DNA from: Shewanella sp. OMA3-2
Lineage (GTDB): Bacteria > Pseudomonadota > Gammaproteobacteria > Enterobacterales > Shewanellaceae
Direction of reading: 5' to 3'
Assembly (NCBI RefSeq): GCF_021513195.1
Contig: NZ_CP090974.1
Span: 2,864,001-2,928,000, forward strand
Length of the DNA: 64,000 nt
The notes under the pieces: model-generated
Told to the model about the DNA's origin: nothing
Database searches by the model: none
The model's input: the letters and a program-made list of their open reading frames with translations, nothing else
Translations under genes and position numbers: made by a program
Shown: in pieces, positions 29,232 to 39,148 of the stretch
How the letters are laid out: every line of letters begins with the position of its first letter
How positions within the stretch are numbered: position 1 is the stretch's first letter

Positions 29232-31142
29232 TTAAAAATCTTCAAGGTAAGTATAACCGTCTAGACCTGCTTGCAATTCTTCAAGGGTACTTACGCGCTC
29301 GTCAGGTGTAATGTGCTGTTCTACTAACTCTTCGAAAGTACGCATAAATGCATTAGCATCTAAGTTCACATAACGTAATACATCAGCAACTGTGTCACCT
29401 TGTAACACTGATTCGATGTTAGTTTGACCATTGTCATCTAAACGAATAACCGCAGAGTTAGTATCACCAAATAAGTTATGCATATCACCTAAAATCTCTT
29501 GGTATGCACCCACCATAAAGAAGCCGATTAGATATGGACTCTCTGCGCTCCATGCTGGTACAGGCAATGTTGTTTCAATCCCTTGACCATCAACATATTG
29601 ATCAACAATACCGTCTGAGTCACAGGTAATATCCAACATTACCGCACGGCGCTCTGGCGCTTTATCTAATCCAGATAAAGGCAATACTGGGAACACCTGA
29701 TCAATACCCCATGCATCCGGTAATGACTGGAATAATGAGAAGTTAACAAAGAATTTATCAGCTAATTTTTCATTCAACTCATCAATCACAGGACGGTGAT
29801 AGCGGTTATTATTGCTTAGTAAACCTTTTACTTCGTGACAAACACGTAAATGAGCCTGTTCAGCCCAAGCACGATGTGCCAAAGTAAATTGACCTACTGC
29901 GAATAATGAATGCGCTTCAGCAATGTCACTTTGGGTATCATGATAAATCTCAATGATAGCGCGTTGATCTTGACCACCACTGATTTCTTCCCACGACTGC
30001 CACATGTTGTGTAGTAACTGAGGAGCATCTTCATCAGGCGCTACAATCACTTCAGGCATGTAAGCTTCTGTGCCGATAACATCGGTAATTAATACCGCAT
30101 GATGCGCAGTTAAATGACGACCAGACTCAGAAATAATACGTGGCATTGGCTGCTCGTATTCATGGCATAAGTCAGTTAATACATTAACGATGTTGTTAGC
30201 ATACTCACTTAAACCATAATTCATTGAGTTGTTGCTTTGGCTTCGAGTACCATCATAATCAACAGCTAAACCACCACCGACGTCAAAACAATCAATTTTG
30301 GCACCTAATTCGCGAAGTTCGCAATAAAAACGACCCGCTTCGCCTACACCTTGGCGGATATCACGAATGTTGGCAATTTGCGAGCCTAAGTGGAAATGCA
30401 GTAGCTGTAATGAATCCAGCATATCAGCGGTTTTTAGTTGTTCGAGTACTTTAAGTACTTGCGCAGCAGACAAACCAAACTTTGACTTTTCACCACCGCT
30501 AGCTTGCCATTTGCCTTTACCCTGGAATGCTAAACGCACACGAAGACCTAAACGAGGTGTCACGCCTAATAGTTTAGCTTGTTCTAATACCATAAGCAGT
30601 TCAGACATCTTTTCAAGTACGATGTAAACTTTATGGCCCAACTTTTCACCAATAAGTGCTAAACGTACATATTCTTTATCTTTATAACCATTACACACAA
30701 TCACAGAACTGGCTTTTTGAGCCATTGCAAGTACAGCCATTAGCTCTGGTTTACTGCCGGCTTCTAAGCCTAGCTGTGGTACTTCTTTAGACTTTTGACT
30801 GGCTAAAATTTCTTCAACTACGGTTTGCTGCTGATTAACTTTAATCGGATAAACTAACAAATAATCATTTTGGTATTCGTATTTTTTAATTGCATCATTG
30901 AATGCCTCACATAAACTTTCTACACGATGATGTAAAATTTGAGGAAAACGAACTAGCACAGGTAATGAAACACCTTCTTTAACCAAATCCTTGGCTAAAG
31001 TACTTAATGCAACTTTATGATCGGGTTGACTTGGATTAGGTGATACAGTCACTTCCCCATCTTCACGAATACCATAGAAGCCATGGCTCCAATGAGTGAC
31101 ATTATAGCCCGCACGAGCATCTTCAATTGACCAATCAGACAT
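29232..31142 (-). CDS. speA: Biosynthetic arginine decarboxylase
   Basis: PLP enzyme converting arginine to agmatine, first step of the arginine route to putrescine. From ATG 31142 the protein is 636 aa and begins [25 protein letters not shown]; an upstream frame adds 25 unrelated residues. The PLP-lysine lies in [14 protein letters not shown] near residue 100. Other family blocks are [39 protein letters not shown] and the C-terminal [11 protein letters not shown] with its catalytic Cys. The N-terminal domain is a TIM barrel, the C-terminal a beta domain with a helical insert. speD follows 109 bp downstream. Confidence 0.96.
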   Translation of the reverse strand: MSDWSIEDARAGYNVTHWSHGFYGIREDGEVTVSPNPSQPDHKVALSTLAKDLVKEGVSLPVLVRFPQILHHRVESLCEAFNDAIKKYEYQNDYLLVYPIKVNQQQTVVEEILASQKSKEVPQLGLEAGSKPELMAVLAMAQKASSVIVCNGYKDKEYVRLALIGEKLGHKVYIVLEKMSELLMVLEQAKLLGVTPRLGLRVRLAFQGKGKWQASGGEKSKFGLSAAQVLKVLEQLKTADMLDSLQLLHFHLGSQIANIRDIRQGVGEAGRFYCELRELGAKIDCFDVGGGLAVDYDGTRSQSNNSMNYGLSEYANNIVNVLTDLCHEYEQPMPRIISESGRHLTAHHAVLITDVIGTEAYMPEVIVAPDEDAPQLLHNMWQSWEEISGGQDQRAIIEIYHDTQSDIAEAHSLFAVGQFTLAHRAWAEQAHLRVCHEVKGLLSNNNRYHRPVIDELNEKLADKFFVNFSLFQSLPDAWGIDQVFPVLPLSGLDKAPERRAVMLDITCDSDGIVDQYVDGQGIETTLPVPAWSAESPYLIGFFMVGAYQEILGDMHNLFGDTNSAVIRLDDNGQTNIESVLQGDTVADVLRYVNLDANAFMRTFEELVEQHITPDERVSTLEELQAGLDGYTYLEDF

Positions 31143-31739
31143 AATTATTTTCCGTATTTGCCCTATCACATCAAAATCACATTCTGACGCAATATGGCTT
31201 GTGAATAAAATCATCATAACGTTAGCACATTATGAGATGTATAGTAGATGATCAGTTTTTACTTTGACGGCTAAATTAGATTAATTTAGTTACACTGTTA
31301 TCATCTATACGTACTTTATTTGCCGCATTACTGCCTAGTATTTATCAATGCTAGGGCGACAATACAAACACTTGTCTAAGTTTACTAAACGCATATATGA
31401 ATACTTATGACTCATAATCGCATAAATACTTAAGCCTATTTTTTAAAGGCTATAAAGACCTATCTGTCAGTATGTTAAACCTTAAAAACTGAGCCTTTAA
31501 AAGCGGCGCAATTAAACCGCGCATTGTGCTTCAATGCAAGTAGAATAAGCTTTCGTATAAATAAAAAACCTAGATTCTATTTCTCTTTGCAGATCAATTT
31601 TGCACTAATACGGTGTATTTCTATTATCAGCTCACTGTTAACGTAAAATCACTCATAATTTAAAAAAACGTGTATACTAACTGCCTCTGAATATTTGCAA
31701 TATTCACCTATTATTTTGCTCCCACAGATAGAGATTCAC
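31143..31739. other. Intergenic region between divergent speA and the S1-domain gene
   Basis: About 600 bp of AT-rich DNA holding the start regions of both genes. A TATACT (31673-31678) is a candidate -10 for the plus-strand gene. No gene, tRNA or strong palindrome was found. Confidence 0.5.
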
Positions 31740-32570
31740 ATGATACAAATCGGAAAAAGCTATTCACTCGAAGTCGTTAAAGAAGTCAGTTTTGGTATTT
31801 ATGTTAATGCCCTTGAGCTTGGCCAAGTGTTAGTTCCGAAAAAGTTTGTCCCTAAAGTATATGAAGTCGGTCAAAACATTACTGTTTTTTTATACCTAGA
31901 CTCCGAAGATAAAGTGATTGCAACGACACAAAAACCTTTTGCACAGGTAGGCGAATTTGCTTATTTAAAGGTTGCAGCTTTGAGTGAGTATGGCGCGTTT
32001 TTAGATTGGGGCTTGGATAAAGACCTCTTCTTACCTTTTGGTGAGCAGCACAAAACCATCGAAGAGGGCCGTTCATATTTAGTGTATGTCCATGCCAACA
32101 GAGCCGACGAGCGGATAGTTGCCTCGTCTAAAGTGGATAAGTTTTTAGATAAAACACCAGCAGATTATGAAGTCGGTGAACAAGTTAATTTAATTATTGG
32201 TGGCTCTACCGACTTAGGTTTTAAAGCGATTATCAATAATAAGCATTGGGGCGTTATTTATGAAAATGAAGTTTTTCAAAAATTACGCTTTGGCCAAACA
32301 ATCACTGGCTTTATTAAAACATTACGCAGTGATGGCAAAATTGACCTAGTACTTCAGAAAGGCTCTCAGCAAGAACTGGATAAACAAGCGATTCAAATTA
32401 TGAATAAACTTGCCAAAGCAGATGGTTTTTTACCTTTGCACGATAAAACAGACGCCGACGTGATTTATGCACAATTGGCTATGAGTAAAAAAGCCTTTAA
32501 AAGATCGATTGGTGGCTTATTCAAAGGTGGTCAAATTACTATCGAAAAAGACGGTATCCGCCTGGTTTAA
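31740..32570 (+). CDS. S1 RNA-binding domain protein (CvfB/YitL family)
   Basis: A 276-aa protein with repeated S1-type OB folds (about 1-60, 65-135, 140-215) and a C-terminal winged-helix-like segment, AQLAMSKKAFKRSIGGLFKGGQI. This matches the CvfB/YitL layout: three S1 domains and a winged helix. Homologues bind RNA, and Staphylococcus CvfB affects virulence gene expression; the role here is unknown. The ATG at 31740 begins MIQIGKSYSLEVVKE; an upstream in-frame start has no ribosome site. Terminator at 32633. Confidence 0.87.
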   Translation: MIQIGKSYSLEVVKEVSFGIYVNALELGQVLVPKKFVPKVYEVGQNITVFLYLDSEDKVIATTQKPFAQVGEFAYLKVAALSEYGAFLDWGLDKDLFLPFGEQHKTIEEGRSYLVYVHANRADERIVASSKVDKFLDKTPADYEVGEQVNLIIGGSTDLGFKAIINNKHWGVIYENEVFQKLRFGQTITGFIKTLRSDGKIDLVLQKGSQQELDKQAIQIMNKLAKADGFLPLHDKTDADVIYAQLAMSKKAFKRSIGGLFKGGQITIEKDGIRLV

Positions 32571-32632
32571 TAGATAAACCCTCAGTTATTGTATACTAGA
32601 TAACCGATTACATTGATATCGTTGTTAAAACC

Positions 32633-32668
32633 AGCATGGGGATGCTATAACATCTTCATGCTTTTTTA
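32633..32668 (+). terminator. Terminator after the S1-domain gene, directly before yceH
   Basis: A twelve-pair stem (AGCATGGGGATG with CATCTTCATGCT, two G-U pairs), six-base loop and six T. It ends only 18 bp before the yceH start, so yceH either has a promoter overlapping it or depends on read-through. Confidence 0.85.
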
Positions 32669-32685
32669 TTTGAGGAACACCATCA

Positions 32686-33336
32686 ATGGAATTAAATGCA
32701 CTTGAAGCCAGAGTTATTGGCTGTTTGATGGAAAAAGAAATCACCACCCCAGAGCAATACCCCTTATCTCTAAACTCAATAACGTTAGCCTGTAATCAAA
32801 AAAGTAGCCGCGAACCGGTAATGACGTTAACTGAATCTGAAGTACAAATTATCATCGATGGCTTGAATAAAAAACGATTAATCTGCGAGCAGTCAGGTTT
32901 TGGTAGCAGAGTCATTAAATATAAACACCGCTTTTGTAATACCGAGTTTAGTGATTTAAAACTTAACTCAGCCGAATACGCGTTAGTGTGTGTTTTACTG
33001 TTAAGAGGCGCCCAAACACCTGGTGAATTAAAAACCCGCACCAATCGCTTACATGAGTTTTCAGATGTTGCCCAAGTAGAATCTATTTTGATCGCGCGCG
33101 CAAAACAAGATAAGCCTTTTATTGCACAGCTAGCTCGTGAAGCCGGTAAACGTGACTGTCGTTACATCGAATTATTCAGTTCCTCAATAGAAGATCACCA
33201 AGTTAATAGCTCAACAAACTTAGAAGTGTCAGCCCAAGTACAGCAAAACTCTATCCAAGATAATAAAATAGCTGAGTTAGAACAACGAATTGAGGTATTA
33301 GAAACTGCGTTAGCAAAATTATTACCACCGTCTTAG
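32686..33336 (+). CDS. yceH: YceH family protein (UPF0502/DUF480)
   Basis: A 216-aa protein with two tandem winged-helix domains (about 1-80 and 85-165). It begins with the family signature [29 protein letters not shown], then [12 protein letters not shown] and [13 protein letters not shown], and ends in a short coiled coil (about 192-212). The fold suggests nucleic-acid binding. No function is established that I can rely on. GAGG precedes the ATG. Confidence 0.92.
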   Translation: MELNALEARVIGCLMEKEITTPEQYPLSLNSITLACNQKSSREPVMTLTESEVQIIIDGLNKKRLICEQSGFGSRVIKYKHRFCNTEFSDLKLNSAEYALVCVLLLRGAQTPGELKTRTNRLHEFSDVAQVESILIARAKQDKPFIAQLAREAGKRDCRYIELFSSSIEDHQVNSSTNLEVSAQVQQNSIQDNKIAELEQRIEVLETALAKLLPPS

Positions 33337-33389
33337 CAAGTTTCTCATTTGTTTCATTAATTACGGGCGTTAATCACTGAAGGATCTTT

Positions 33390-34229
33390 ATGAATAACCC
33401 AACACTTTCACCTCCATCAGCCCTGTTTCATATTTGGTTGCTTGCCCGCTTCGAACTGACAAAGCGTTTCAGTAGCCGCAGTGGGATAATCGCATTAATC
33501 GCCTTTATCATGGTTTGGAGTATTATTTTAATTTACCCTGTTAAAGAAGCCGCTACTATTATTATGCAACCCAGCTTTAAAGAGTTTATGGCCGCGGTAT
33601 TTGGCCCTACAACCCTTGATCAATTGTTTAATTGGAAGGTTGCTGAATTTGCAGTCTTTTGGGTCGCTGCGCTGTACTTGTTTCCATTATTCAGTATTTT
33701 TATCTCGGCAGATCAATTTAGTTCAGATAAACAGCGAGGCACTTTACGTTTTATCAGTTTAAGAGTAAGCCGTAATAGTTTATTTTTAGGACGCTTTATT
33801 GGCCAAGTATTGATTCAATCATTACTTATTTTACTGACGTTAATTGTCGCTATTGCGCTAATTATGAGCAGAGACAGTAGCTTACTTTTTCCTGCTATCA
33901 ACACAGCTATGATTATTTTTGCCAGTGTATTGATTGTTGTATTACCTTATATTGCCATGATGGCGCTATTGTCTATTATTGCCAATAGCGCACGTCAGGC
34001 AAGTATCTTCGCCGTGATTTTATGGATTATTGTCTCGCTGGTCATTACCTTAGTTAATGTTCAATTACCAGGTTTTGACGTCGTCAGTTATTTGCTGCCT
34101 GGGTCTCAATTATCTGACATGGTTAATACCCAAGGTTTAGCTGCATTTACCTACACTCCCATTCCGTTGCTGCAAACTGTGGCTATATTAATCATAGGCC
34201 GCATTGTTATGCAAAGGAGTGCATTATGA
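33390..34229 (+). CDS. ABC-2 type transporter permease
   Basis: A 279-aa inner-membrane protein with six predicted membrane segments (about 32-50, 85-108, 138-160, 168-195, 205-225, 255-275). The SADQFSSDKQRGTLRFISLRVSRNSLFLGRF stretch is the coupling region typical of NosY/ABC-2 permeases. It overlaps the ATPase gene by 4 bp, making an exporter of one permease and one ATPase type. Substrate unknown; no neighbouring biosynthetic genes point to one. Confidence 0.87.
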   Translation: MNNPTLSPPSALFHIWLLARFELTKRFSSRSGIIALIAFIMVWSIILIYPVKEAATIIMQPSFKEFMAAVFGPTTLDQLFNWKVAEFAVFWVAALYLFPLFSIFISADQFSSDKQRGTLRFISLRVSRNSLFLGRFIGQVLIQSLLILLTLIVAIALIMSRDSSLLFPAINTAMIIFASVLIVVLPYIAMMALLSIIANSARQASIFAVILWIIVSLVITLVNVQLPGFDVVSYLLPGSQLSDMVNTQGLAAFTYTPIPLLQTVAILIIGRIVMQRSAL

Positions 34230-35128
34230 ATCTAATCCACTGTGAACAACTCAGTAAAAGTTATAACGGTAAGCCAGTTCTGAATAAAGTCGATATATCA
34301 TTGGTTGCTGGGGCGCCAATTGCCCTTGTGGGTCCCAATGGAGCCGGTAAAACGACGCTTTTTAGTATTTTATGCGGTTATATCAAACCCAGTGCAGGAG
34401 ACGTTACTATTTTAGGAGAGCCCGTAGGCAGCCCTAAATTACAAGGTCTGTTGTCTGCATTACCACAGGATGCACAATTAGACCCGGACTGTTCTATTTT
34501 AAGCCAATTAAAATTGTTTGCTGAACTACAAGGGATTAAAGGCAAAGCTGCCAAGCAAGAAGCTATGCGAGTATTAAAGTTAGTGGACTTGGTTAATGAG
34601 GCTAAAGCAAAACCGAAAAGCTTAAGCCATGGAATGAGTAAACGGGTTTCGATTGCCCAAGCTTTAATTGGCTCGCCTAAATTGGTGTTATTAGATGAGC
34701 CAACCGCAGGCCTTGATCCGGCTAATGCTAAGAAAATTCGTCAAATCGTTAAAGAACAATCTGAACATACAACTTTTGTGATCAGCTCACACAATTTGGA
34801 TGAATTAGAGAAATTGTGTGATCAGGTAATTTATCTAGAGGGAGGCCACCTTAAACAGTCGTTATCGATTCATATGGCTCAGGACATCGATTACCTAACC
34901 TTAATTATGAAAAAGGCTGATATGGCCGCTGTGCATCAAGCACTACTTGGACTCACTGCTATCACTAAAGTCAGTCAAAGTGCCGATAATCAATTTATTA
35001 TTGAATACCCTACTCAGTCTAACTTCAATTTAGAACAGCAATTGTTCAGTTTATTAGACCAACACCAATGGCAATATAAATCTATCATGAAAGGTCGAAC
35101 GTTAGAAGATACCTTATTCTCTTCTTAG
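34226..35128 (+). CDS. ABC transporter ATP-binding protein
   Basis: A 300-aa ATPase with Walker A GPNGAGKTTLF near residue 35, a Q-loop around LPQDAQ, signature LSHGMSKRVSIAQAL near 134 (LSHGM in place of LSGGQ), Walker B KLVLLDEPTAGLDP, and the H-loop SSHNLDEL. A C-terminal extension of about 90 residues is typical of drug- or Nos-type export ATPases. Partner of the preceding permease, translationally coupled by a 4-bp overlap. Confidence 0.92.
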   Translation: MNLIHCEQLSKSYNGKPVLNKVDISLVAGAPIALVGPNGAGKTTLFSILCGYIKPSAGDVTILGEPVGSPKLQGLLSALPQDAQLDPDCSILSQLKLFAELQGIKGKAAKQEAMRVLKLVDLVNEAKAKPKSLSHGMSKRVSIAQALIGSPKLVLLDEPTAGLDPANAKKIRQIVKEQSEHTTFVISSHNLDELEKLCDQVIYLEGGHLKQSLSIHMAQDIDYLTLIMKKADMAAVHQALLGLTAITKVSQSADNQFIIEYPTQSNFNLEQQLFSLLDQHQWQYKSIMKGRTLEDTLFSS

Positions 35129-35186
35129 GTTGAATACGCACCCTAGAACCAGTTTGTGTGCACATAGTTTGATTGTGTATAGTACA

Positions 35187-35225
35187 AACAAAAAGCCGGA
35201 TAACTGTTAAGTTAACCGGCTTTTT
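35187..35225 (+). terminator. Rho-independent terminator of the ABC transporter operon
   Basis: An AAAAAGCCGG... / ...CCGGCTTTTT stem extended by GTTAA pairing, with a T run, about 60 bp after the ATPase stop. Confidence 0.85.
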
Positions 35226-35328
35226 ATATATCTGAATATATAATTTACCATTCCAATTGATACAAAACATTACGTATATTGAAATAAATTATACTTACGA
35301 AGATATTAATTTTTACCTAAAAAAAGGC

Positions 35329-35354
35329 AAAAAAAACTGCGGCAAATGCCACAG
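35329..35354 (-). terminator. Rho-independent terminator of the cold-shock gene
   Basis: On the minus strand, CTGTGGC pairs with GCCGCAG (one G-U) around an ATTT loop and is followed by eight T, 36 bp after the stop codon. Confidence 0.85.
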
Positions 35355-35390
35355 CTTTAAGTCCATTTCACCGTAGTGAAATATTTTAGC

Positions 35391-35597
35391 TTAAACTAAA
35401 GAAACGTTTTCAGCTTGAGGACCTTTCTGACCTTGGGTCACAGTGAAAGAAACTTTTTGACCTTCGTCTAAAGTTTTGAAACCGTCTGAGTTGATTGCAC
35501 GGAAGTGAACGAATACGTCTGGACCAGACTCTTGCTCGATAAATCCGAAACCTTTGTCAGAGTTGAACCACTTAACAACACCAGTAACTTGAGACAT
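35391..35597 (-). CDS. CspA-family cold-shock protein
   Basis: A 68-aa single OB-fold protein with RNP1 (KGFGFIEQE, about 15-23) and RNP2 (DVFVHF, about 27-32), binding single-stranded RNA and DNA. It is followed by its own terminator and preceded by a strong promoter about 130 bp upstream, leaving a long 5' leader as in cold-inducible csp genes. Which csp paralogue it is cannot be told by eye. Confidence 0.95.
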   Translation of the reverse strand: MSQVTGVVKWFNSDKGFGFIEQESGPDVFVHFRAINSDGFKTLDEGQKVSFTVTQGQKGPQAENVSLV

Positions 35598-35731
35598 GAT
35601 ATAAATCCTGTAAATATAAAATAAAGCCTAAACGGCGGTAACGCTGGAAAATGCCGGTATTACTTATGTTAACAGGACGAAACGGGTCGTATTGAAACAC
35701 AAAAAATAAGTCCAACCTTCAAGCTATGTAA

Positions 35732-35759
35732 ACTATAAACCATTTAAAAAATAAGTCAA
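35732..35759 (-). promoter_or_regulatory. Sigma-70 promoter of the cold-shock gene
   Basis: TTGACT (35754-35759) and TATAGT (35732-35737) on the minus strand, 16 bp apart, a near-consensus pair. Transcription would start near 35725, giving a 5' leader of about 125-130 bases before the ATG at 35597. Confidence 0.75.
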
Positions 35760-35850
35760 CAAGCATGATAGTCATGACTCAATTAATTAATGCTTAGCCT
35801 AATGCTGTTTATCTAAATTCATCAACAAGTTATTGGTGTAATTACTCAGT

Positions 35851-36681
35851 TTATCCAGCCGTATTATGGCGCTTATGAACCTCAATTTTAAAATCTAATT
35901 CACAGTTAAGTCCATCTACCGCCATCTGTTGCTTTTGACTCGAGGATAACTTCCAAGCATATGGGGTCATATTAAGCAAATGTTCAATATCACTTTCGTC
36001 CGTTAAGTGCAGCATATACTCAAGACTATACCGACCTAGATAGTCAAAACCTTCCAATAATAGCGACTCTTGTGGATGTAACCTAGGCTGGTCATAAATT
36101 TTTTGTTTAATCGCAAGGTGATGTTTAGGCCCTGGAGAAACTGTAATTAATATCCCTTCAGGCTTAATTACCCGTTGTAGCTCTTCAACTTTAGACGGTG
36201 CATATATGCGAATAGCTAAATCAAAACTGTTCTCAACAAATGGCATTTCAAATACGCTCGCCACGCAAAAGTGCATATCAGGATATTTTTTAGCCGCATA
36301 CTTAATCGCAATTTTAGAGATATCTAATCCCCATAATTCACAGTCACTTTGTGTCTGATGAAGCTGATTAATTAAGCGATGACTATAATACCCTTCCCCG
36401 CAGCCAATATCTAAAATAGCTTTTGCCAGTGGCTGATACTCACTCGCTAACTGATTTACTTTATCACTGAGCGCTTGGTAATGTCCTTTATTCAAAAACT
36501 CACGTCTTGCCAACATCATTTCTTTATTGTCGCCAGGATCTTTCGATTTCTTTTTTTGTACCGGTAGCAAATTCACATAGCCTTCTTTAGCTGTGTCAAA
36601 TTGATGATTGTTTGTACAACACCAGGTTTTAGTTTGATTTTGAGCTAAAGGAAGCTGACAAATAGGACAGATATAGGACAT
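35851..36681 (-). CDS. rlmA: 23S rRNA (guanine-745-N1)-methyltransferase
   Basis: A 276-aa protein with an N-terminal zinc ribbon (CPICQLPL and CCTNNHQFD, four Cys/His ligands, about 4-30) and the KEGYVNLLPVQKKKSKDPGDNKEMMLARREFL segment typical of RlmA. A SAM-dependent Rossmann fold follows (ILDIGCGEGYYSHRL near residue 92). It methylates G745 in 23S rRNA helix 35 in E. coli. ATG 36681 directly starts MSYICPIC. It is 20 bp downstream of the unrecognised gene at 36702, so possibly co-transcribed. Confidence 0.93.
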   Translation of the reverse strand: MSYICPICQLPLAQNQTKTWCCTNNHQFDTAKEGYVNLLPVQKKKSKDPGDNKEMMLARREFLNKGHYQALSDKVNQLASEYQPLAKAILDIGCGEGYYSHRLINQLHQTQSDCELWGLDISKIAIKYAAKKYPDMHFCVASVFEMPFVENSFDLAIRIYAPSKVEELQRVIKPEGILITVSPGPKHHLAIKQKIYDQPRLHPQESLLLEGFDYLGRYSLEYMLHLTDESDIEHLLNMTPYAWKLSSSQKQQMAVDGLNCELDFKIEVHKRHNTAG

Positions 36682-36701
36682 CAATAATTCTTAATAAGTG
36701 G

Positions 36702-37508
36702 TTAGTTTTCATCATCTGATAGTTGATTAACTAATTCAGTGACATCAAAAGGAGCCAGTATGTTATAGCATTCGAGTTTTTGCTGTAGCTTTTCAATATC
36801 TAAAGATGCTTCATTTGCCGCTCTAGATAAACTAGGGCGCTCCAAAGATTGATGATATGTACGTAAAAGCCATTGGCGCTTATTCTGCAGTAAATGATCC
36901 AGTTTTAACAGTTCGGTCGACACACCTGGGTGAATTTTCCCAGACTCACCGCGCATATAATCTGCAATTTCACGCCTCACCTGCTCCAATTCACTAATAT
37001 GAACAGCAAGTCCGGCTGTAGATTCACTGTGTTTAGGTTTTTGACCTAAAATGGTTTTAGCCACAACCAACACTTGTGGCTCACACAATAATCGTAAATC
37101 ATGCTCCAATGGGATTAATTCAAACTTACCCTGCTCAACCGTACTAAAAAACATCCTGCCATCAGCTTGGATAATGATGTCAATACCAGTTTTTAATTGC
37201 TCAATACATACTCTAGGAGCAACAGCCATTCTAGAGTAAAGCCTAACACCTTGGCCAATAACGCGATTAACATCGTATTGTTCAGCAATACAATGTGTTG
37301 ATTGATAGTCTATATTCACAAATGCTTGCTGGCGAACAATTAAGGTAGCTTTAACGCCTTCGACTTGGCTCACTATCATTTCGAATAATGGATTGGTTAA
37401 AGACGCTAAAACCAGTAAATCATCAATATTATCCAATAAACGAACCGTAACTAGAGTTGGATGGTTTATTTGAATCACATTGGGATGACTAAAAATATGC
37501 TGGTGCAT
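36702..37508 (-). CDS. Protein of unknown function
   Basis: A 268-aa soluble protein that I do not recognise. The first 170 residues alternate short strands (VTVRLLDNIDDLLVLA, VEGVKATLIVRQQAFVNID) and could be a beta-rich domain. From about 185 on it is helical and charged (VHISELEQVRREIADYMRGE, then a Leu-rich amphipathic end). No signal peptide, membrane segment, nucleotide-binding loop or Cys cluster is visible. Codon use resembles the neighbours. It reads in the same direction as rlmA, 20 bp upstream of it, and diverges from sbcB. Confidence 0.8.
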   Translation of the reverse strand: MHQHIFSHPNVIQINHPTLVTVRLLDNIDDLLVLASLTNPLFEMIVSQVEGVKATLIVRQQAFVNIDYQSTHCIAEQYDVNRVIGQGVRLYSRMAVAPRVCIEQLKTGIDIIIQADGRMFFSTVEQGKFELIPLEHDLRLLCEPQVLVVAKTILGQKPKHSESTAGLAVHISELEQVRREIADYMRGESGKIHPGVSTELLKLDHLLQNKRQWLLRTYHQSLERPSLSRAANEASLDIEKLQQKLECYNILAPFDVTELVNQLSDDEN

Positions 37509-37669
37509 TCAAAACAATCCTTTTTACATTATGATTTGCGAATGTTATCGGCTGACATCGTATTATCTGCATATTAAACTAGCAATCATTCAATTGATAA
37601 ATCAACAAGCACTTAACCTAACCAGAATTAATGCTAAGATAATGAAATCATTTAGCAAGAAACTTGATT

Positions 37670-39085
37670 ATGGCTGATGCAATACAACCCACATTATTCT
37701 GGCACGATTACGAAACATTCGGCGCAAATCCAGCCAAAGACCGTCCTTGTCAGTTTGCTGGGATCCGTACCGATCTTGAATTAAATATTATTGGCGAGCC
37801 TGAAACCTTTTATTGCCAGGTTGCACCTGATTATTTACCGTCACCTGAAGCGATATTAATCACTGGGATAACGCCACAGCTGGCTAATAATAAGGGAATG
37901 CCTGAAGCTGAGTTTATGAAGCGTATTAACGCATTATTCAGCCAACCAAATACCTGTGTTGTCGGCTATAACTCGTTACGTTTTGATGATGAAGTGAGCC
38001 GTTATGGTTTTTATCGCAATTTTATCGACCCGTATGCAAGGGAATGGCAACAGGGTAACTCTCGCTGGGACTTAATTGATCTTGTAAGAGCCTGTTATGC
38101 ATTTCGCCCAGATGGTATTAATTGGCCAAAAAAAGAGGATGGCTCTCCTAGCTTCAAATTAGAGCAATTAACTGTTGCCAACGGCTTAAGCCATGAAAAA
38201 GCCCATGATGCCATGTCTGATGTATATGCCACTATCGCCATGGCCAAATTGATAAAACAACAACAGCCAAAACTTTATGACTATTACTTCAAATTACGTC
38301 GTAAACAAGTTGTTAGTGATCAAATTGATGTCCTAAAAATGCAGCCTTTGGTTCATGTAAGCTCTAAAATTAGCGCGCTTAATGGCTGTACGACTTTAAT
38401 TGCTCCTGTCGCATTTCATCCGACCAATAAAAATGCCGTTATTTGTGTTAATTTGGCTATGGATATTTCACCACTGCTGACATTAACAGCTGAAGAAATT
38501 CAAGCTCGAATGTATACTTCCCGTTCAAATCTGGCACCTGACGAGTTGCCCATCCCAATTAAACAAATTCACATTAATAAATGCCCGTTTATTGGTTCAG
38601 CTAAGTTATTAGATGATGATATAGCACTGCGTTTAAATCTAGATAAAGCCTTTGCTAGAGAACAATATAAACGCTTAAAACAATCAAGCGATATTCGTGA
38701 AAAATTAAATGCCGTATTTGAAATAGAACCAGATAGGCCTGCTATAACCAACCCTGACTTAATGCTTTATAGCGGTGGTTTTTTCAGTCATGCAGATAAA
38801 ACCAAAATAGACATTGTGAGTCATACTCAACCGCAGAATTTGGCGGCTCTGGAACTACAATTTGATGACCCTCGTATTAACACCATGCTGTTTCGTTATC
38901 GAGCCCGTAATTACCCACAAACATTAAGTCATCAAGAAAGCCTTAAGTGGCGTGAATACTGCCAACAACAACTAATGGATGCCGATTATGTGATGCGTCT
39001 CGAAAACTTAGTTGAAGAAACCAGCGACAATGAGCACAAACAAAAGCTATTAAAAGCCCTATATCAATACTTACAATCACTCTAG
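37670..39085 (+). CDS. sbcB: Exodeoxyribonuclease I
   Basis: Processive 3'-5' exonuclease on single-stranded DNA, in recombination and mismatch repair. The 471 residues (E. coli 475) start MADAIQPTLFWHDYETFG, with ExoI catalytic acids in DYETFG (near 13-18), NSLRFDDEVSRYGF and HDAMSDVYATIAMA (DnaQ-type HxAxxD). The SH3-like and helical ExoI_C domains fill the rest. ATG 37670 is chosen because the upstream TTG adds only two residues. Confidence 0.95.
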   Translation: MADAIQPTLFWHDYETFGANPAKDRPCQFAGIRTDLELNIIGEPETFYCQVAPDYLPSPEAILITGITPQLANNKGMPEAEFMKRINALFSQPNTCVVGYNSLRFDDEVSRYGFYRNFIDPYAREWQQGNSRWDLIDLVRACYAFRPDGINWPKKEDGSPSFKLEQLTVANGLSHEKAHDAMSDVYATIAMAKLIKQQQPKLYDYYFKLRRKQVVSDQIDVLKMQPLVHVSSKISALNGCTTLIAPVAFHPTNKNAVICVNLAMDISPLLTLTAEEIQARMYTSRSNLAPDELPIPIKQIHINKCPFIGSAKLLDDDIALRLNLDKAFAREQYKRLKQSSDIREKLNAVFEIEPDRPAITNPDLMLYSGGFFSHADKTKIDIVSHTQPQNLAALELQFDDPRINTMLFRYRARNYPQTLSHQESLKWREYCQQQLMDADYVMRLENLVEETSDNEHKQKLLKALYQYLQSL

Positions 39086-39148
39086 TTTGTATAATTTGTC
39101 ATAAGCTTAAGCCTAATATGACGCTTTTTATTTTTAAGGATAAGGGAA

